From: Corynebacterium yonathiae
Lineage (GTDB): Bacteria > Actinomycetota > Actinomycetes > Mycobacteriales > Mycobacteriaceae
Length of the DNA stretch: 64,000 nucleotides
Direction: 5' to 3'
Assembly (NCBI RefSeq): GCF_022288805.1
Contig: NZ_JAKOPM010000003.1
Coordinates: 62,001-126,000 of the forward strand
Shown here: piece by piece, positions 42,430 to 51,639 of the stretch
Position numbering within the stretch: the first letter of the stretch is position 1
Layout: every line of letters begins with the position of its first letter
The notes under the pieces: model-generated
What the model was told of the DNA's origin: nothing
What the model saw: only the letters and a program-made list of their open reading frames with translations
The model's database searches: none
Translations under genes and position numbers: made by a program

Positions 42430-44061
42430 GTGATTGTAACCAATGATTTCGAAGTCAGGGTAGGAGCGCGTACGCTTCTCGACGCCCCCGGGCAGCACCT
42501 GCGGGTACAACCCGGCGACCGTATCGGCCTCATCGGCCGCAACGGCGCAGGCAAGACGACGACTATGCGCATTTTGGCAGGAGAGACGGAGCCCTATGGT
42601 GGCTCTGTAACTCGTTCGGGCCCCATTGGTTATTTGCCCCAGGATTCCCGCGAAGGAAATATCGAGCAGACCGCGCGCGAGCGCGTTCTTTCCGCACGCG
42701 GATTGGATGATCTCAAGCGCCGCATGGCGAAGCAACAAGAGCTCATGGAAACGGCCACGGATGATAAATTCCGAGACAAAGCCATCCGCAAGTATTCCCG
42801 CTTGGAGGAGCAGTTTGAGTCCCTGGGAGGCTATGAAGCTGATTCCGAGTGCGCGCAGATCTGCGATAACTTAGGCTTGCCGCAGCGGGTACTAGACCAG
42901 CAGCTCAAGACCCTCTCTGGTGGCCAGCGCCGCCGTGTGGAGTTGGCGCAAATCCTCTTTGCCGCAACTGAAGGATCGGGTAAATCCCAGACCACGCTGC
43001 TCCTGGATGAGCCGACCAACCACCTGGACGCAGATTCTATTACGTGGCTGCGCCAATTCCTGTCCAAGCATGAGGGCGGGCTCATTATGATTTCTCACGA
43101 CGTCGAGCTGCTCGAGGCCGTGTGCAATAAGGTGTGGTTCCTTGATGCGGTCCGCGGCGAGGCGGATGTGTACAACATGGGGTATAAGAAATACCTCGAT
43201 GCTCGTGCAACCGATGAAGCGCGGCGTCGCCGAGAGCGGGCCAATGCGGAAAAGAAAGCCTCCGCGTTACAAAAGCAGGCAGCTAAGTTGGGCGCGAAGG
43301 CAACCAAGGCCGCTGCAGCTAAGCAGATGCTCCACCGCGCTGAGCGCATGATGAGCGAGCTTGATGAGGTCCGTGTGGCCGATAAGGTAGCCAATATTAA
43401 GTTCCCTGAACCAGCGCCCTGCGGAAAGACACCCATGAATGCCAAGGGCCTGACCAAAATGTACGGGTCCCTAGAGGTCTTCGTCGGGGTGGATTTGGCC
43501 ATCGATAAGGGTTCGAGAGTAGTGGTTTTGGGCTATAACGGCGCGGGTAAAACTACGCTGTTGAAGTTGCTGGCCGGGGTGGAGCGAACCGATGGCGAAG
43601 GCGGCATCGTCAGTGGCCACGGCCTGCGTATTGGCTATTTTGCGCAGGAACATGACACCATCGACCCGGATAAGTCCGTGTGGCAAAACACCATTGACGC
43701 GTGTCCGGACGCGGATCAACAGGAATTGCGGAGCCTGCTTGGCGCCTTCATGTTCTCCGGCGAAAAGTTGGAACAGCCGGCGGGCACTCTCTCTGGCGGT
43801 GAGAAGACGCGCTTGGCACTCGCCGCCCTAGTCTCCAGCCGTGCGAACGTGCTGCTTTTGGATGAGCCGACCAATAACCTGGATCCGATTTCGCGCGAGC
43901 AGGTACTCGATGCGCTAAAAACCTATACGGGCGCCGTGGTTCTGGTCACACACGATCCAGGCGCGGTCAAGGCTTTGGATCCCGAACGCGTAATCATCAT
44001 GCCAGATGGCGACGAGGACTTGTGGTCCGATGACTACATGGAGATCGTGGAGATAGCTTAG
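42430..44061 (+). CDS. ABC-F ATPase (Rv1473-like)
   Basis: A soluble 543-residue protein with two ABC domains and no membrane helices, hence an ABC-F translation factor rather than a transporter. Domain 1: GRNGAGKTTT, LSGGQRRRVE, LLLDEPTNHLD. Domain 2: GYNGAGKTTL, LSGGEKTRLA, LLLDEPTNNLD. A lysine- and arginine-rich linker of about 80 residues lies between. Some ABC-F members protect ribosomes from antibiotics; this cannot be decided here. The GTG at 42430 is the chosen start. Confidence 0.9.
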   Translation: MIVTNDFEVRVGARTLLDAPGQHLRVQPGDRIGLIGRNGAGKTTTMRILAGETEPYGGSVTRSGPIGYLPQDSREGNIEQTARERVLSARGLDDLKRRMAKQQELMETATDDKFRDKAIRKYSRLEEQFESLGGYEADSECAQICDNLGLPQRVLDQQLKTLSGGQRRRVELAQILFAATEGSGKSQTTLLLDEPTNHLDADSITWLRQFLSKHEGGLIMISHDVELLEAVCNKVWFLDAVRGEADVYNMGYKKYLDARATDEARRRRERANAEKKASALQKQAAKLGAKATKAAAAKQMLHRAERMMSELDEVRVADKVANIKFPEPAPCGKTPMNAKGLTKMYGSLEVFVGVDLAIDKGSRVVVLGYNGAGKTTLLKLLAGVERTDGEGGIVSGHGLRIGYFAQEHDTIDPDKSVWQNTIDACPDADQQELRSLLGAFMFSGEKLEQPAGTLSGGEKTRLALAALVSSRANVLLLDEPTNNLDPISREQVLDALKTYTGAVVLVTHDPGAVKALDPERVIIMPDGDEDLWSDDYMEIVEIA

Positions 44062-44067
44062 GAAAAT

Positions 44068-45390
44068 ATGAAGACGCTACTGGAGAGGATGCCTGCCTGG
44101 TGGGAGAAGTTTTGGCTAATCCCTGCAGTGGCGGTGGCCCTTGCCGCCGTCGGCGCGGAATTGCTGATCGCGATCGGTAGCAACTTCCGCGTGGCAGCCA
44201 CGCCCTTTTATGATGGCAGCGCCGATAGTGCCCAAGGGATTCTAAGCGCGGTAGCAACCTCGTCGCTATCCCTTGCTGGCACCGTTTTCTTCATTACGCT
44301 GACCGCACTTTCTGGTGTTGTCACAGTGATGGGGCCGCGCCTGCTACATGAGTTTTTAAAGGATCGCTCTATACAATCTACCCTGGCGATCTATCTTGCA
44401 ACCTTCATTTTTGCCCTTCTTTCTTTGCGCGCGGTGCAAACGGGCGGTAGTGGGGAAGAAGAATATGTTCCTTCCTTGAACGTTGCCGTCACGGTGCTGC
44501 TGGCCATCGCCTGTGTAGTCTTCCTCATTTATTTCATTGTTCATATCGCCCAATCGATCAGCATGTCTCACGTAGTTCACGTGGTGGCCCAAGACGTAGA
44601 GGACCACATGCGCCGGCTCATCCGGCGGGGCGAGGAGGAAAAGGCAGCCAAGGCTCCAGGGACAGAATTTTACGTGGATGCGGAAAAGCGGCGCAGCAGT
44701 GGAACTGGCTACCTGAAGTTCGTCGACTATGACGCCATCGCGCAGGCAGCGGCACGGGAGAATTGTGCAGTGCACCTCGGCGTGGCGCCGGGTGACTTGG
44801 TACTGGAGGGCGAGGTCATCGCGCACGGCGTGCCGCGCCTGCCGGAAAATGTTGAGCGCCACATCGTGCTCACACAGCACCGCGAGAATGCCTCAGCCCA
44901 CGACCCTCGCTTTACCGCCCGGCACCTGGCGGAGATTGCTGCCCGCGCTTTGAGTACTGGTGTCAATGATCCGTATACGGTCATCGATATCATTGACCGC
45001 TTTACCCAGATCCTCACCGTGATCGGGGATAAGCGGCTTCCGCAGGGCATTGTGCACGTTGACGGTGAGTTTCGGCTCGATTACCAAACGTTCAGCTATG
45101 AAGAAATCGTGGAGGCGATGTTCACGCAGATTCGGCGCGACGCCGCCGATAACGCGGAGATTTACCTCAGCTTGCTGGATAACCTGGCCAAGGTCGTGGC
45201 CCTTTTGCGCACTGCTGAGCGCCGGAGCGTGCTTGCCGACGCCGCCCGAGCCATCTACTCCGATGCCCGCCGCCAAGTTGGCGGCGAGGTGGAATTAAAG
45301 CAGCTGGAATCTTCCTACCAGCATTTCCAGGACAACCTAGCCGAAAGGGCGGAGTCGGAGAAACCCGGCGAGGAGCGCGCGGCAGACTAG
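44068..45390 (+). CDS. DUF2254 membrane protein
   Basis: A 440-residue protein of unknown function. Four hydrophobic segments span about residues 15-165; a large soluble C-terminal part follows, with DARCx-type conserved stretches such as GYLKFVDYDAIAQAA and ARALSTGVNDPYTVIDIID. The family is DUF2254. It begins 6 bp after the ABC-F stop and may be co-transcribed. No catalytic motif is recognised. Confidence 0.83.
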   Translation: MKTLLERMPAWWEKFWLIPAVAVALAAVGAELLIAIGSNFRVAATPFYDGSADSAQGILSAVATSSLSLAGTVFFITLTALSGVVTVMGPRLLHEFLKDRSIQSTLAIYLATFIFALLSLRAVQTGGSGEEEYVPSLNVAVTVLLAIACVVFLIYFIVHIAQSISMSHVVHVVAQDVEDHMRRLIRRGEEEKAAKAPGTEFYVDAEKRRSSGTGYLKFVDYDAIAQAAARENCAVHLGVAPGDLVLEGEVIAHGVPRLPENVERHIVLTQHRENASAHDPRFTARHLAEIAARALSTGVNDPYTVIDIIDRFTQILTVIGDKRLPQGIVHVDGEFRLDYQTFSYEEIVEAMFTQIRRDAADNAEIYLSLLDNLAKVVALLRTAERRSVLADAARAIYSDARRQVGGEVELKQLESSYQHFQDNLAERAESEKPGEERAAD

Positions 45391-45414
45391 GCCGCGGCGC
45401 GTTTGCCACGGGCC

Positions 45415-46779
45415 TTAGTTGCGGAATCCGTGTACCGGAGCGGGGATGAAACCGCCGCGGTTAATGAACTGCGCGTTGCCCACTTCATTGACTGGGATAA
45501 CGGGTGCGTAGCCGAGAAGGCCACCGAAGCTAACCTCGTCGCCTACCTGGGCGCCTGGAACCGGGATGACGCGCACAGCGGTGGTCTTATGGTTCATCAC
45601 GCCAATGGCGGCCTCATCGGCGATCATGCCCGAGATTGTCGCGGCCGAGGTATCGCCTGGCAGTGCAATCATATCGAAACCCACCGAGCAGATAGCGGTC
45701 ATAGCCTCTAGCTTGTCCATGGAAATGGAACCGGACCTGACCGCATCGATCATTCCCTTGTCTTCGGAGACCGGAATGAAGGAACCGGACAATCCACCGA
45801 CGCGGGAACAAGCCATCATGCCGCCCTTCTTTACGGCGTCGTTAAGCAAAGCCAATGCAGCGGTAGTACCGTGCGTGCCCACTTGGTCTAGGCCCATGTG
45901 CTCAAGGATATGGGCAACCGAATCGCCCAATTCAGCGGTAGGGGCAAGCGAGAGGTCGATGATGCCGAAGGGAACGCCAAGGCGTTCAGAGGCCATGGTG
46001 CCCACCAGCTGTCCGGCGCGAGTGATCTTGAATGCTGCCTTCTTTACCTCTTCTGCGACCTGGTCCAAGCTGGCGCCCTCGAGAGAACCCAAGGCGCGGT
46101 CAACGACTCCCGGGCCAGAAACACCCACGGAGACCACACAATCGGGCTCCTCAATGCCGTGGAAGGCACCAGCCATGAATGGGTTATCGCCCACGGAGTT
46201 GGCAAAGACCACCAATTTTGCGCAGGCAATAGCGGAATCGTCCTTGCTAAGCTCGGCGGCTTCCTTGATGACCTCACCCATCTTCTTTGCCGCATCCATA
46301 TTGATGCCGGCACGGGAGCTGGCGATATTTACGGAGGAACAGACGACATCCGTTGTAGCCAGCGCCTCAGGAATGGAGCTAATGAGCTTCTGCTCCGCGG
46401 TGGTAGCGCCCTTTTCAACTAAGGCAGAGTAGCCGCCCACGAAGTTGACGCCAACCTCTTTGGCTGCCTTGTCCAGTGCCTTTGCTGCATCAACGGGGTT
46501 TCCTTCGACGCCGGCCACCACCAAGGAAATGGGGGTGACGGAAATGCGCTTATTCACGATGGGGATGCCGAGCTCGCCCTCGATGCCTTCGCATACCTCA
46601 ACAAGCCGTCCTGCCTGTTGCGTGACGCGGTCATAGATGGCCTGGCAAGTAGCTTCCATGGTGGAGCGGGTGCATCCCAGGAGCGAGATGCCCATGGTTA
46701 CGGTGCGAATATCGAGACGATAGTTCTCAATCATCTCGATGGTGTCCAAAATATTGGTGGTATTAAAACGGGTGCTCAT
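45415..46779 (-). CDS. UPF0210 (DUF711) family protein
   Basis: A 454-residue protein of unknown function, found widely next to an ACT-domain gene. The N-terminus reads [20 protein letters not shown]. The ATG at 46779 lies 1 bp after the stop of the ACT gene; an alternative ATG at 46791 overlaps it. Conserved glycine-rich segments such as [15 protein letters not shown] and [16 protein letters not shown] are visible. Convergent with the DUF2254 gene with only 24 bp between. Confidence 0.88.
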   Translation of the reverse strand: MSTRFNTTNILDTIEMIENYRLDIRTVTMGISLLGCTRSTMEATCQAIYDRVTQQAGRLVEVCEGIEGELGIPIVNKRISVTPISLVVAGVEGNPVDAAKALDKAAKEVGVNFVGGYSALVEKGATTAEQKLISSIPEALATTDVVCSSVNIASSRAGINMDAAKKMGEVIKEAAELSKDDSAIACAKLVVFANSVGDNPFMAGAFHGIEEPDCVVSVGVSGPGVVDRALGSLEGASLDQVAEEVKKAAFKITRAGQLVGTMASERLGVPFGIIDLSLAPTAELGDSVAHILEHMGLDQVGTHGTTAALALLNDAVKKGGMMACSRVGGLSGSFIPVSEDKGMIDAVRSGSISMDKLEAMTAICSVGFDMIALPGDTSAATISGMIADEAAIGVMNHKTTAVRVIPVPGAQVGDEVSFGGLLGYAPVIPVNEVGNAQFINRGGFIPAPVHGFRN

Positions 46780-46780
46780 A

Positions 46781-47050
46781 TTAAATTTCATTCATGGCGG
46801 TGAAGAGGTCTTCGGACTGAATGCGGATGGACTGGTGCTTTTGCTCCGCCACGGGGCGCATTTTCTCCTTGATGGTCTGGATGGAGACCTTATCGGCATC
46901 AAATTCGACGCGCAGGATCATGGTGAAGTACCCGCCCATGAGTGTCTGAGAGACGTCGATGACGTTGATATCGAGTTCTGCAAGGGTAGTGGTCACCGCG
47001 GCGATGATTCCGGTGCTATCGGCGCCGGTGACGGTCATAATGGCATACAT
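46781..47050 (-). CDS. ACT-domain protein (UPF0237)
   Basis: An 89-residue protein that is a single ACT domain ([20 protein letters not shown], then [13 protein letters not shown]). ACT domains commonly bind amino acids. The ATG at 47050 gives the family's usual length. The stop is 1 bp before the UPF0210 start, and the pair is conserved across distant bacteria, so the two proteins probably act together. Confidence 0.9.
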   Translation of the reverse strand: MYAIMTVTGADSTGIIAAVTTTLAELDINVIDVSQTLMGGYFTMILRVEFDADKVSIQTIKEKMRPVAEQKHQSIRIQSEDLFTAMNEI

Positions 47051-47168
47051 GCGTGCAATTCTAACCGCTTGGTGGCCAAGCCGCGGTGATTTTCCTGCGC
47101 CGTAAAACCGGCGCCTCAGCAAAGAAGCCGTCTGCGCGTAGGCGGCAACATTGTTACGGTGGGGAGGC

Positions 47169-47843
47169 ATGGCTGATAAGAAGAAGATTTTGTACATCGG
47201 TGGACACGGCAAAGTCGGCCTTCTAACCGCCCCAAAGTTGGTGGACGCCGGCCACGAGGTTCATTCCCTTATCCGTAACCCTGAGCAGAAGCCCGAGATT
47301 GAAAAGCTCGGTGCAACCCCAGTTGTGGCGGATATTACCGAGCAAACCGTGGAGCAGTGGGCGGAGCTTCTCACCGCTTATGATGCCGTTGTCTGGGGTG
47401 CCGGCAACGGCGGCCGTGGTGGGGCAGACCTTACCTGGGCTGTGGACCGCGACGGTGCCCTCGCCACCCTCGATGCTATGGACAAGCTCCAGCAGGAGGA
47501 CAAGAACCTGCCCGCCTACGTCATGATTTCCTATATTGGTTCCCAGGAAGCAACCACGGATCCTGCCGATGAGAAGTGGTATGCCTACGTCGAGTCCAAG
47601 AAGGAAGTAGATAACCGGCTTGTGCAGGCCGATTATCCGCACCTCATCCTCAAACCAGCGATGCTGACCGAGGAGCCGGCTAAGGGGCTAGAGCAGATTG
47701 AAGATACGATGCTGAAGGAGTCCCTGACTTCTTCGCGCGAACTCGTTGCGGAAGTCATCGTCGAAGCCCTTGGCCGCGAAACCCTGCCGGAATCCCCGCT
47801 TGCCTTCATTGATGGCGAAAATCCGGTGGGCTCCGTCAAATAA
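47169..47843 (+). CDS. NAD(P)-binding SDR-type protein
   Basis: A 224-residue atypical short-chain dehydrogenase/NmrA-like protein. The dinucleotide loop is ILYIGGHGKVGLLTAPKL; the family's serine/tyrosine region is around MISYIGSQEA. The ATG at 47169 follows GGGAGG. Substrate unknown. It lies 20 bp before the nucleoside hydrolase gene, possibly co-transcribed. Confidence 0.82.
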   Translation: MADKKKILYIGGHGKVGLLTAPKLVDAGHEVHSLIRNPEQKPEIEKLGATPVVADITEQTVEQWAELLTAYDAVVWGAGNGGRGGADLTWAVDRDGALATLDAMDKLQQEDKNLPAYVMISYIGSQEATTDPADEKWYAYVESKKEVDNRLVQADYPHLILKPAMLTEEPAKGLEQIEDTMLKESLTSSRELVAEVIVEALGRETLPESPLAFIDGENPVGSVK

Positions 47844-47863
47844 AAGCTAAACTGGCGGGCATT

Positions 47864-48847
47864 ATGACTGTCTCGCGTCCAGCTGTACTCATTGATTGTG
47901 ACCCCGGCATAGACGATTGCCTCGCCCTGGTGTACTTGGCGGGGTTGCATCATGCCGGGGAAATTGAGCTGGTGGGCGTTACCACCACGGCCGGCAACGT
48001 GGAGGCGTTCCAGACTGCGGCCAACGCTCGCTGGATTCTGGACCTCTGCTCGCTTGCCGACGTCCCCGTTGCCCCCGGCCAGCCCGGGCCACTTAAGGTA
48101 GATCTCACCACAACTCCTGAGACCCATGGTCCGACGGGATTGGGCTACGCTACCGCGCCCGAGACTGCCGCCGCTGCCGTCACCGCGGCGGGTGACCGTG
48201 ATTGGCGGCAGATGTGGGTCGAAGCATTAGAAGCCCATGCCGATCTGCAACTTATTGTGACCGGACCGGTTACTAATCTCGCCGCATTTGAAGAAACCCA
48301 TAGCCCAGCTGCCGCTCAGTTTGGCGCCATTTCCATCATGGGTGGCGCGGTCAATTACCGCGGAAATACCACCCCGACCGCAGAATGGAATTTCTGGGTT
48401 GACCCGCACGCCGCTGCACAGCACTTTCATGCAGCTGCCGCGAATGTCCTCACCACATTGTGTTCCCTCGAAGTAACGGAACAGTTTCTCATTACTCCGC
48501 AGCGCTTGGAAGAAATCATGGAAGTTTTGGGTGAGCACCCCGTGACACAAATCCTCCCCGAGGCGCTGCGTTTCTATTTCGAATTCCATAAGGCGCAAGG
48601 GGAGGGCTATCAGGCCCAAATCCACGACCTTTTGACCTGCATGATTGCTCTAGGAAAGGTCGACTACGCGGCGACTGAGACCACCATGGATGTGGAAGCA
48701 CAATCACCTCTGCTGCGAGGAACGAGCGTTGCGGATCTGCGCGACCATTGGGGCCGAGCCGACAATGCGTGCCTTGTAACAAGTGCCGATATCGAGGCCG
48801 CGCACCAAGAATTCGCGCGGGGATGTGCACTATTAGCTTCGCACTAG
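47864..48847 (+). CDS. Inosine/uridine-preferring nucleoside hydrolase
   Basis: Cleaves nucleosides into ribose and free base. It has 327 residues with the calcium-binding motif IDCDPGIDDCLAL at the N-terminus, plus TTTAGNVEAF, VTGPVTNLAAF and MGGAVNYRGNTTPTAEWNFWVDP. The specificity (inosine, uridine or other) is not predictable. Immediately downstream is an ECF transporter cassette, suggesting salvage of an imported nucleoside or related compound (inference). Confidence 0.92.
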   Translation: MTVSRPAVLIDCDPGIDDCLALVYLAGLHHAGEIELVGVTTTAGNVEAFQTAANARWILDLCSLADVPVAPGQPGPLKVDLTTTPETHGPTGLGYATAPETAAAAVTAAGDRDWRQMWVEALEAHADLQLIVTGPVTNLAAFEETHSPAAAQFGAISIMGGAVNYRGNTTPTAEWNFWVDPHAAAQHFHAAAANVLTTLCSLEVTEQFLITPQRLEEIMEVLGEHPVTQILPEALRFYFEFHKAQGEGYQAQIHDLLTCMIALGKVDYAATETTMDVEAQSPLLRGTSVADLRDHWGRADNACLVTSADIEAAHQEFARGCALLASH

Positions 48848-48861
48848 TGGCTTTTGTCCAA

Positions 48862-48972
48862 CAGAACCTTTACTATTATCCGCGGCGCATGTACCGTACG
48901 GGTTCTCTTTCCGAGGTGACATAGGAAAGCAGCACCGTCCGGGGTCGGCGTTTACTCTGCCCTTTTTTCTTC
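48862..48972 (+). other. Structured leader upstream of the ECF operon (candidate)
   Basis: The 146-bp gap between the nucleoside hydrolase and the ECF S gene can form paired segments: AGAACC (48863-48868) with GGTTCT (48901-48906), then CTTTCC (48907-48912) with GGAAAG (48924-48929), then GCAG (48929-48932) with CTGC (48957-48960) just before a run of six T's. This fits an attenuator or riboswitch-type leader; no known riboswitch class matches. Confidence 0.3.
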
Positions 48973-48993
48973 CTTTGGATTTGGACTTTTACC

Positions 48994-49740
48994 GTGTCAC
49001 AACTTTCTCTCAGCCCCGCCCGCAGGGCTATGGTGTTCGCGGGTGCGCTTATCGTTGCCGCAACCTGGATCTACCTCGTACTTTTACGCCCTACCGACTG
49101 GGAATCAGTAGCTGGATCCAGCGAAGCGCTTTTTACCCTCGCCGGATACCTGATTGGCGCCGCGCTTCTTCTCGCGGGCACCGTACCAGCCCTGCCAGCG
49201 CGCACCATTGCCATCATCCCGGTAGCACTAGTGCTCAATATTGTCGTGGGCGAAATTATCGGGAGTATCGGTGTTCCCCTTTATATTGATTCTGTGGGAA
49301 CTATCTTGGTAGCCGCGCTCGCCGGCCCCATTGCCGGCTTGGCTACCGGAACGCTGTCTTCCGTCGTATGGGGACTGCTTAACCCCGCCGCCTTGCCCTT
49401 CGCTGCGGTGTCTGCCGCCACCGGGTTCCTGTCCGGAGTTCTAATCAAAAAGGGAGCGTTCACCAAGGTGTGGTGGGTCATCCTCAGCGGCGCTATCATC
49501 GGCATCATTTCCGGCATGCTCGCCGCTCCGGTGGCTGCCTTTGTCTATGGCGGCACTGCAGGCCTTGGCACAGGTGCGGTTGTCTCGCTCTTCCGCGAGC
49601 TGGGAAATTCCCTCATCGCCTCGGTTACCCTGCAGTCGTTCATCTCAGATCCCCTGGACAAGGCGCTAGTTTTCCTCATCGTCTGGGCCGCGGTGAAGGC
49701 ATTGCCGCAACGCACCCGTGAATCGCTGCAGCCACGCTGA
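48994..49740 (+). CDS. ECF transporter substrate-binding (S) component
   Basis: A 248-residue membrane protein with about six hydrophobic segments. The stretch PLYIDSVGTILVAALAGPIA is typical of S components. The GTG start is weakly supported (TTGGA about 9 bp before); an ATG at 49030 is an alternative. It ends at the start of the T gene (TGATG at 49738-49742). Substrate unknown; the neighbouring nucleoside hydrolase points to a nucleoside-like compound. Confidence 0.8.
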   Translation: MSQLSLSPARRAMVFAGALIVAATWIYLVLLRPTDWESVAGSSEALFTLAGYLIGAALLLAGTVPALPARTIAIIPVALVLNIVVGEIIGSIGVPLYIDSVGTILVAALAGPIAGLATGTLSSVVWGLLNPAALPFAAVSAATGFLSGVLIKKGAFTKVWWVILSGAIIGIISGMLAAPVAAFVYGGTAGLGTGAVVSLFRELGNSLIASVTLQSFISDPLDKALVFLIVWAAVKALPQRTRESLQPR

Positions 49741-50432
49741 TGAGCCGCCTACATCCTGCCACCGTGGTCACCATTGCGGCCTGCGGCTGGATTCTCACTC
49801 TGGCACTAAATACCCCGGCGGCGTCGGCAAGCGTGCTACTCATCGCCCTTATTTGTGGTACCGCGTCTACGCGCAACGCTTCCGTGGCCTTGACTACGGT
49901 TGCGCTAAGCGCTCCAGCCGCCCTTTCCATGCTGGTCATTCATGCCCCCTACGGTGAGACCCCAGTAGCGCCCTTGCTCACTGCCGACGGCCTGGCACTC
50001 GCCGGCAGCCTCACACTCCGCTTCTGTGCGCTCATGGCCTGCTTCATCGCAGCGATGGCGGCGCTGCGCATCGCGGATATCGCCAAATGGCTGCAAATCT
50101 CCCGTGCCGGACACAAGGTGGCGTATGTGGTTGGGTCCTCCCTACAGACCCTGCCACAAGGTGCGCACGCCTGGCGCTGCGTCCGCGACGCCAACCAATT
50201 AGCTGGAATCACCATAACCTGGCGCAGTACTATCTCTCGTGTCATTATTCCCGTAATCGCTCGCCTCCTCATCCAAGGAACTCAACGCGGCCAGGCCCTG
50301 GCCGCCATCGGGTTCGACCAGGAAGGGCAACGCAGTTTGTTGCGACCCGTTGCCGATTCGAGGCTCTCCCGAGTCTTACGCCTCCTTATTCCGCTAGTGT
50401 GCCTTGCGGTGGTGATTATTAGATGGATCTAG
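49740..50432 (+). CDS. ecfT: ECF transporter transmembrane (T) component
   Basis: Energy-coupling membrane subunit, 230 residues, with about five hydrophobic helices. The coupling-helix region holds ATIxR-like segments including ISRVIIPVIARLLIQGTQRG and QALAAIGFD; the second signature is not the canonical ARG motif. It overlaps the S gene by one base (TGATG) and the ATPase gene by 10 bp, so all three are translated as a unit. Confidence 0.82.
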   Translation: MSRLHPATVVTIAACGWILTLALNTPAASASVLLIALICGTASTRNASVALTTVALSAPAALSMLVIHAPYGETPVAPLLTADGLALAGSLTLRFCALMACFIAAMAALRIADIAKWLQISRAGHKVAYVVGSSLQTLPQGAHAWRCVRDANQLAGITITWRSTISRVIIPVIARLLIQGTQRGQALAAIGFDQEGQRSLLRPVADSRLSRVLRLLIPLVCLAVVIIRWI

Positions 50433-51559
50433 ACCAGCTTCGGCCCACCCCTGGGACGATAGTGCAGGTAGTCGTCGAGCCTGATAAAGCAGTAGAAGAT
50501 ATTGCGGCGCAGCTAGCAAAATCCCTGTCCACCGCAGCAATCATCGGCACGGATGCTTCCGCACAAATAAGTTTCCTACGCGCGACCTGCATTGAAGAAG
50601 TAGTACTAGGCCTGGAACACGCGGGTGTGCCTGCGGAGGAGATGCAAGTCCGCGGGCAGCATATGCTTCGCGCAGTGGGTCTTTCTTCCTACAGTGAACA
50701 TAACCCTGCGCAGCTGTCTGGAGGACAAACTCGCAGGTTAGCCGCAGCTTGTGTAGCCATCTGCAAGCCCGCGATCATGATCATTTGTGAACCCGCAGCT
50801 GGTCTCGACTCAGAGTCGCGCGCACAAGTGGTTAACCTTTTGCAGGCAATGCCGCATACCTGCGTTATTGCCGTATCGAGCACTACTTGGCCGGAGCTGG
50901 GCGGAGAAATCATAGGAGCTGAACCACGCGTAGCACCCCTTGAGCTGCCGCGGATATATACGCGCGGACAGCAGGGGAGCATAGGCCCGCTAACTGCCCG
51001 GCGAGGACCAAAGAAGAAGAAATGGTGGCAGTTCTCCCAGCCCACCGGAACGACCTTTAGCGTCGGTCCCGTAGAAATCCCCACCGTGGAAGCCGGGGTG
51101 ACGTGGTTGCGCGGTGATAATGGCAGCGGTAAAACGTCGCTCTTGCGCGCCGCCGCCGGGCTTGATGGCGCGGGAGTTGTACGAAATCTTCCCGCTCTCG
51201 CTATGCAGTCGCCGTTTGACCAGGCGGCCTTTTCCACGGTAGAGGAATTTGTGCCCAATGAAACATTGCGCAATCTGCTGGGATTAAAACCTGCTGATCA
51301 TCCCCTAGATTTATCATCGTCGCGCCTGCGGCTTGCGCAAGTTGCTCACGTCATTGGGCAGCACCGCCAGAAAGTACTGCTCGACGAGCCAGATACCTTG
51401 CTTTCTGCCGCGGACCGATGGCTCATGCACCAGCTAATCCACTACGGCCTACAGTCCGGAAGTGCCTTAGTGGTTACCTGCCATGATCCTCAGTTTGTGG
51501 CGGAAATATCAACCTACGCCGATGTCACGGAGGAGAAATTGCCGCCACCGCGCCGCTGA
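50423..51559 (+). CDS. Fused ECF ATPase with two complementary degenerate halves
   Basis: A 378-residue tandem ABC protein. First half: the Walker A position (GTIVQVVVEPDKAVEDIA) has no P-loop; the signature LSGGQTRRLAAA is intact; Walker B reads MIICEP; the H-loop His is replaced (AVSSTTW). Second half: Walker A RGDNGSGKTS, Walker B VLLDEPD and H-loop TCHDP are intact, but the signature reads LDLSSSRLRLAQ. In the head-to-tail ABC dimer this leaves one complete composite ATP site and one dead site. It is the power unit for the S and T proteins encoded just before it. Start ATG at 50423 is inside ecfT. Confidence 0.85.
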   Translation: MDLDQLRPTPGTIVQVVVEPDKAVEDIAAQLAKSLSTAAIIGTDASAQISFLRATCIEEVVLGLEHAGVPAEEMQVRGQHMLRAVGLSSYSEHNPAQLSGGQTRRLAAACVAICKPAIMIICEPAAGLDSESRAQVVNLLQAMPHTCVIAVSSTTWPELGGEIIGAEPRVAPLELPRIYTRGQQGSIGPLTARRGPKKKKWWQFSQPTGTTFSVGPVEIPTVEAGVTWLRGDNGSGKTSLLRAAAGLDGAGVVRNLPALAMQSPFDQAAFSTVEEFVPNETLRNLLGLKPADHPLDLSSSRLRLAQVAHVIGQHRQKVLLDEPDTLLSAADRWLMHQLIHYGLQSGSALVVTCHDPQFVAEISTYADVTEEKLPPPRR

Positions 51560-51570
51560 GCACAGGCGAA

Positions 51571-51615
51571 AGCTCCCGGCTACAGCCCGCTTCAAGTAAC
51601 AAGCAACCGGGAGCT
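51571..51615. terminator. Convergent terminator between ECF ATPase and acnR
   Basis: AGCTCCCGG (51571-51579) pairs with CCGGGAGCT (51607-51615). It lies between convergent genes. A T-run is absent on the plus side and only TTCG is seen on the minus side. Confidence 0.6.
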
Positions 51616-51639
51616 GCATTGGGGTGGGGAGGGGCGAGA

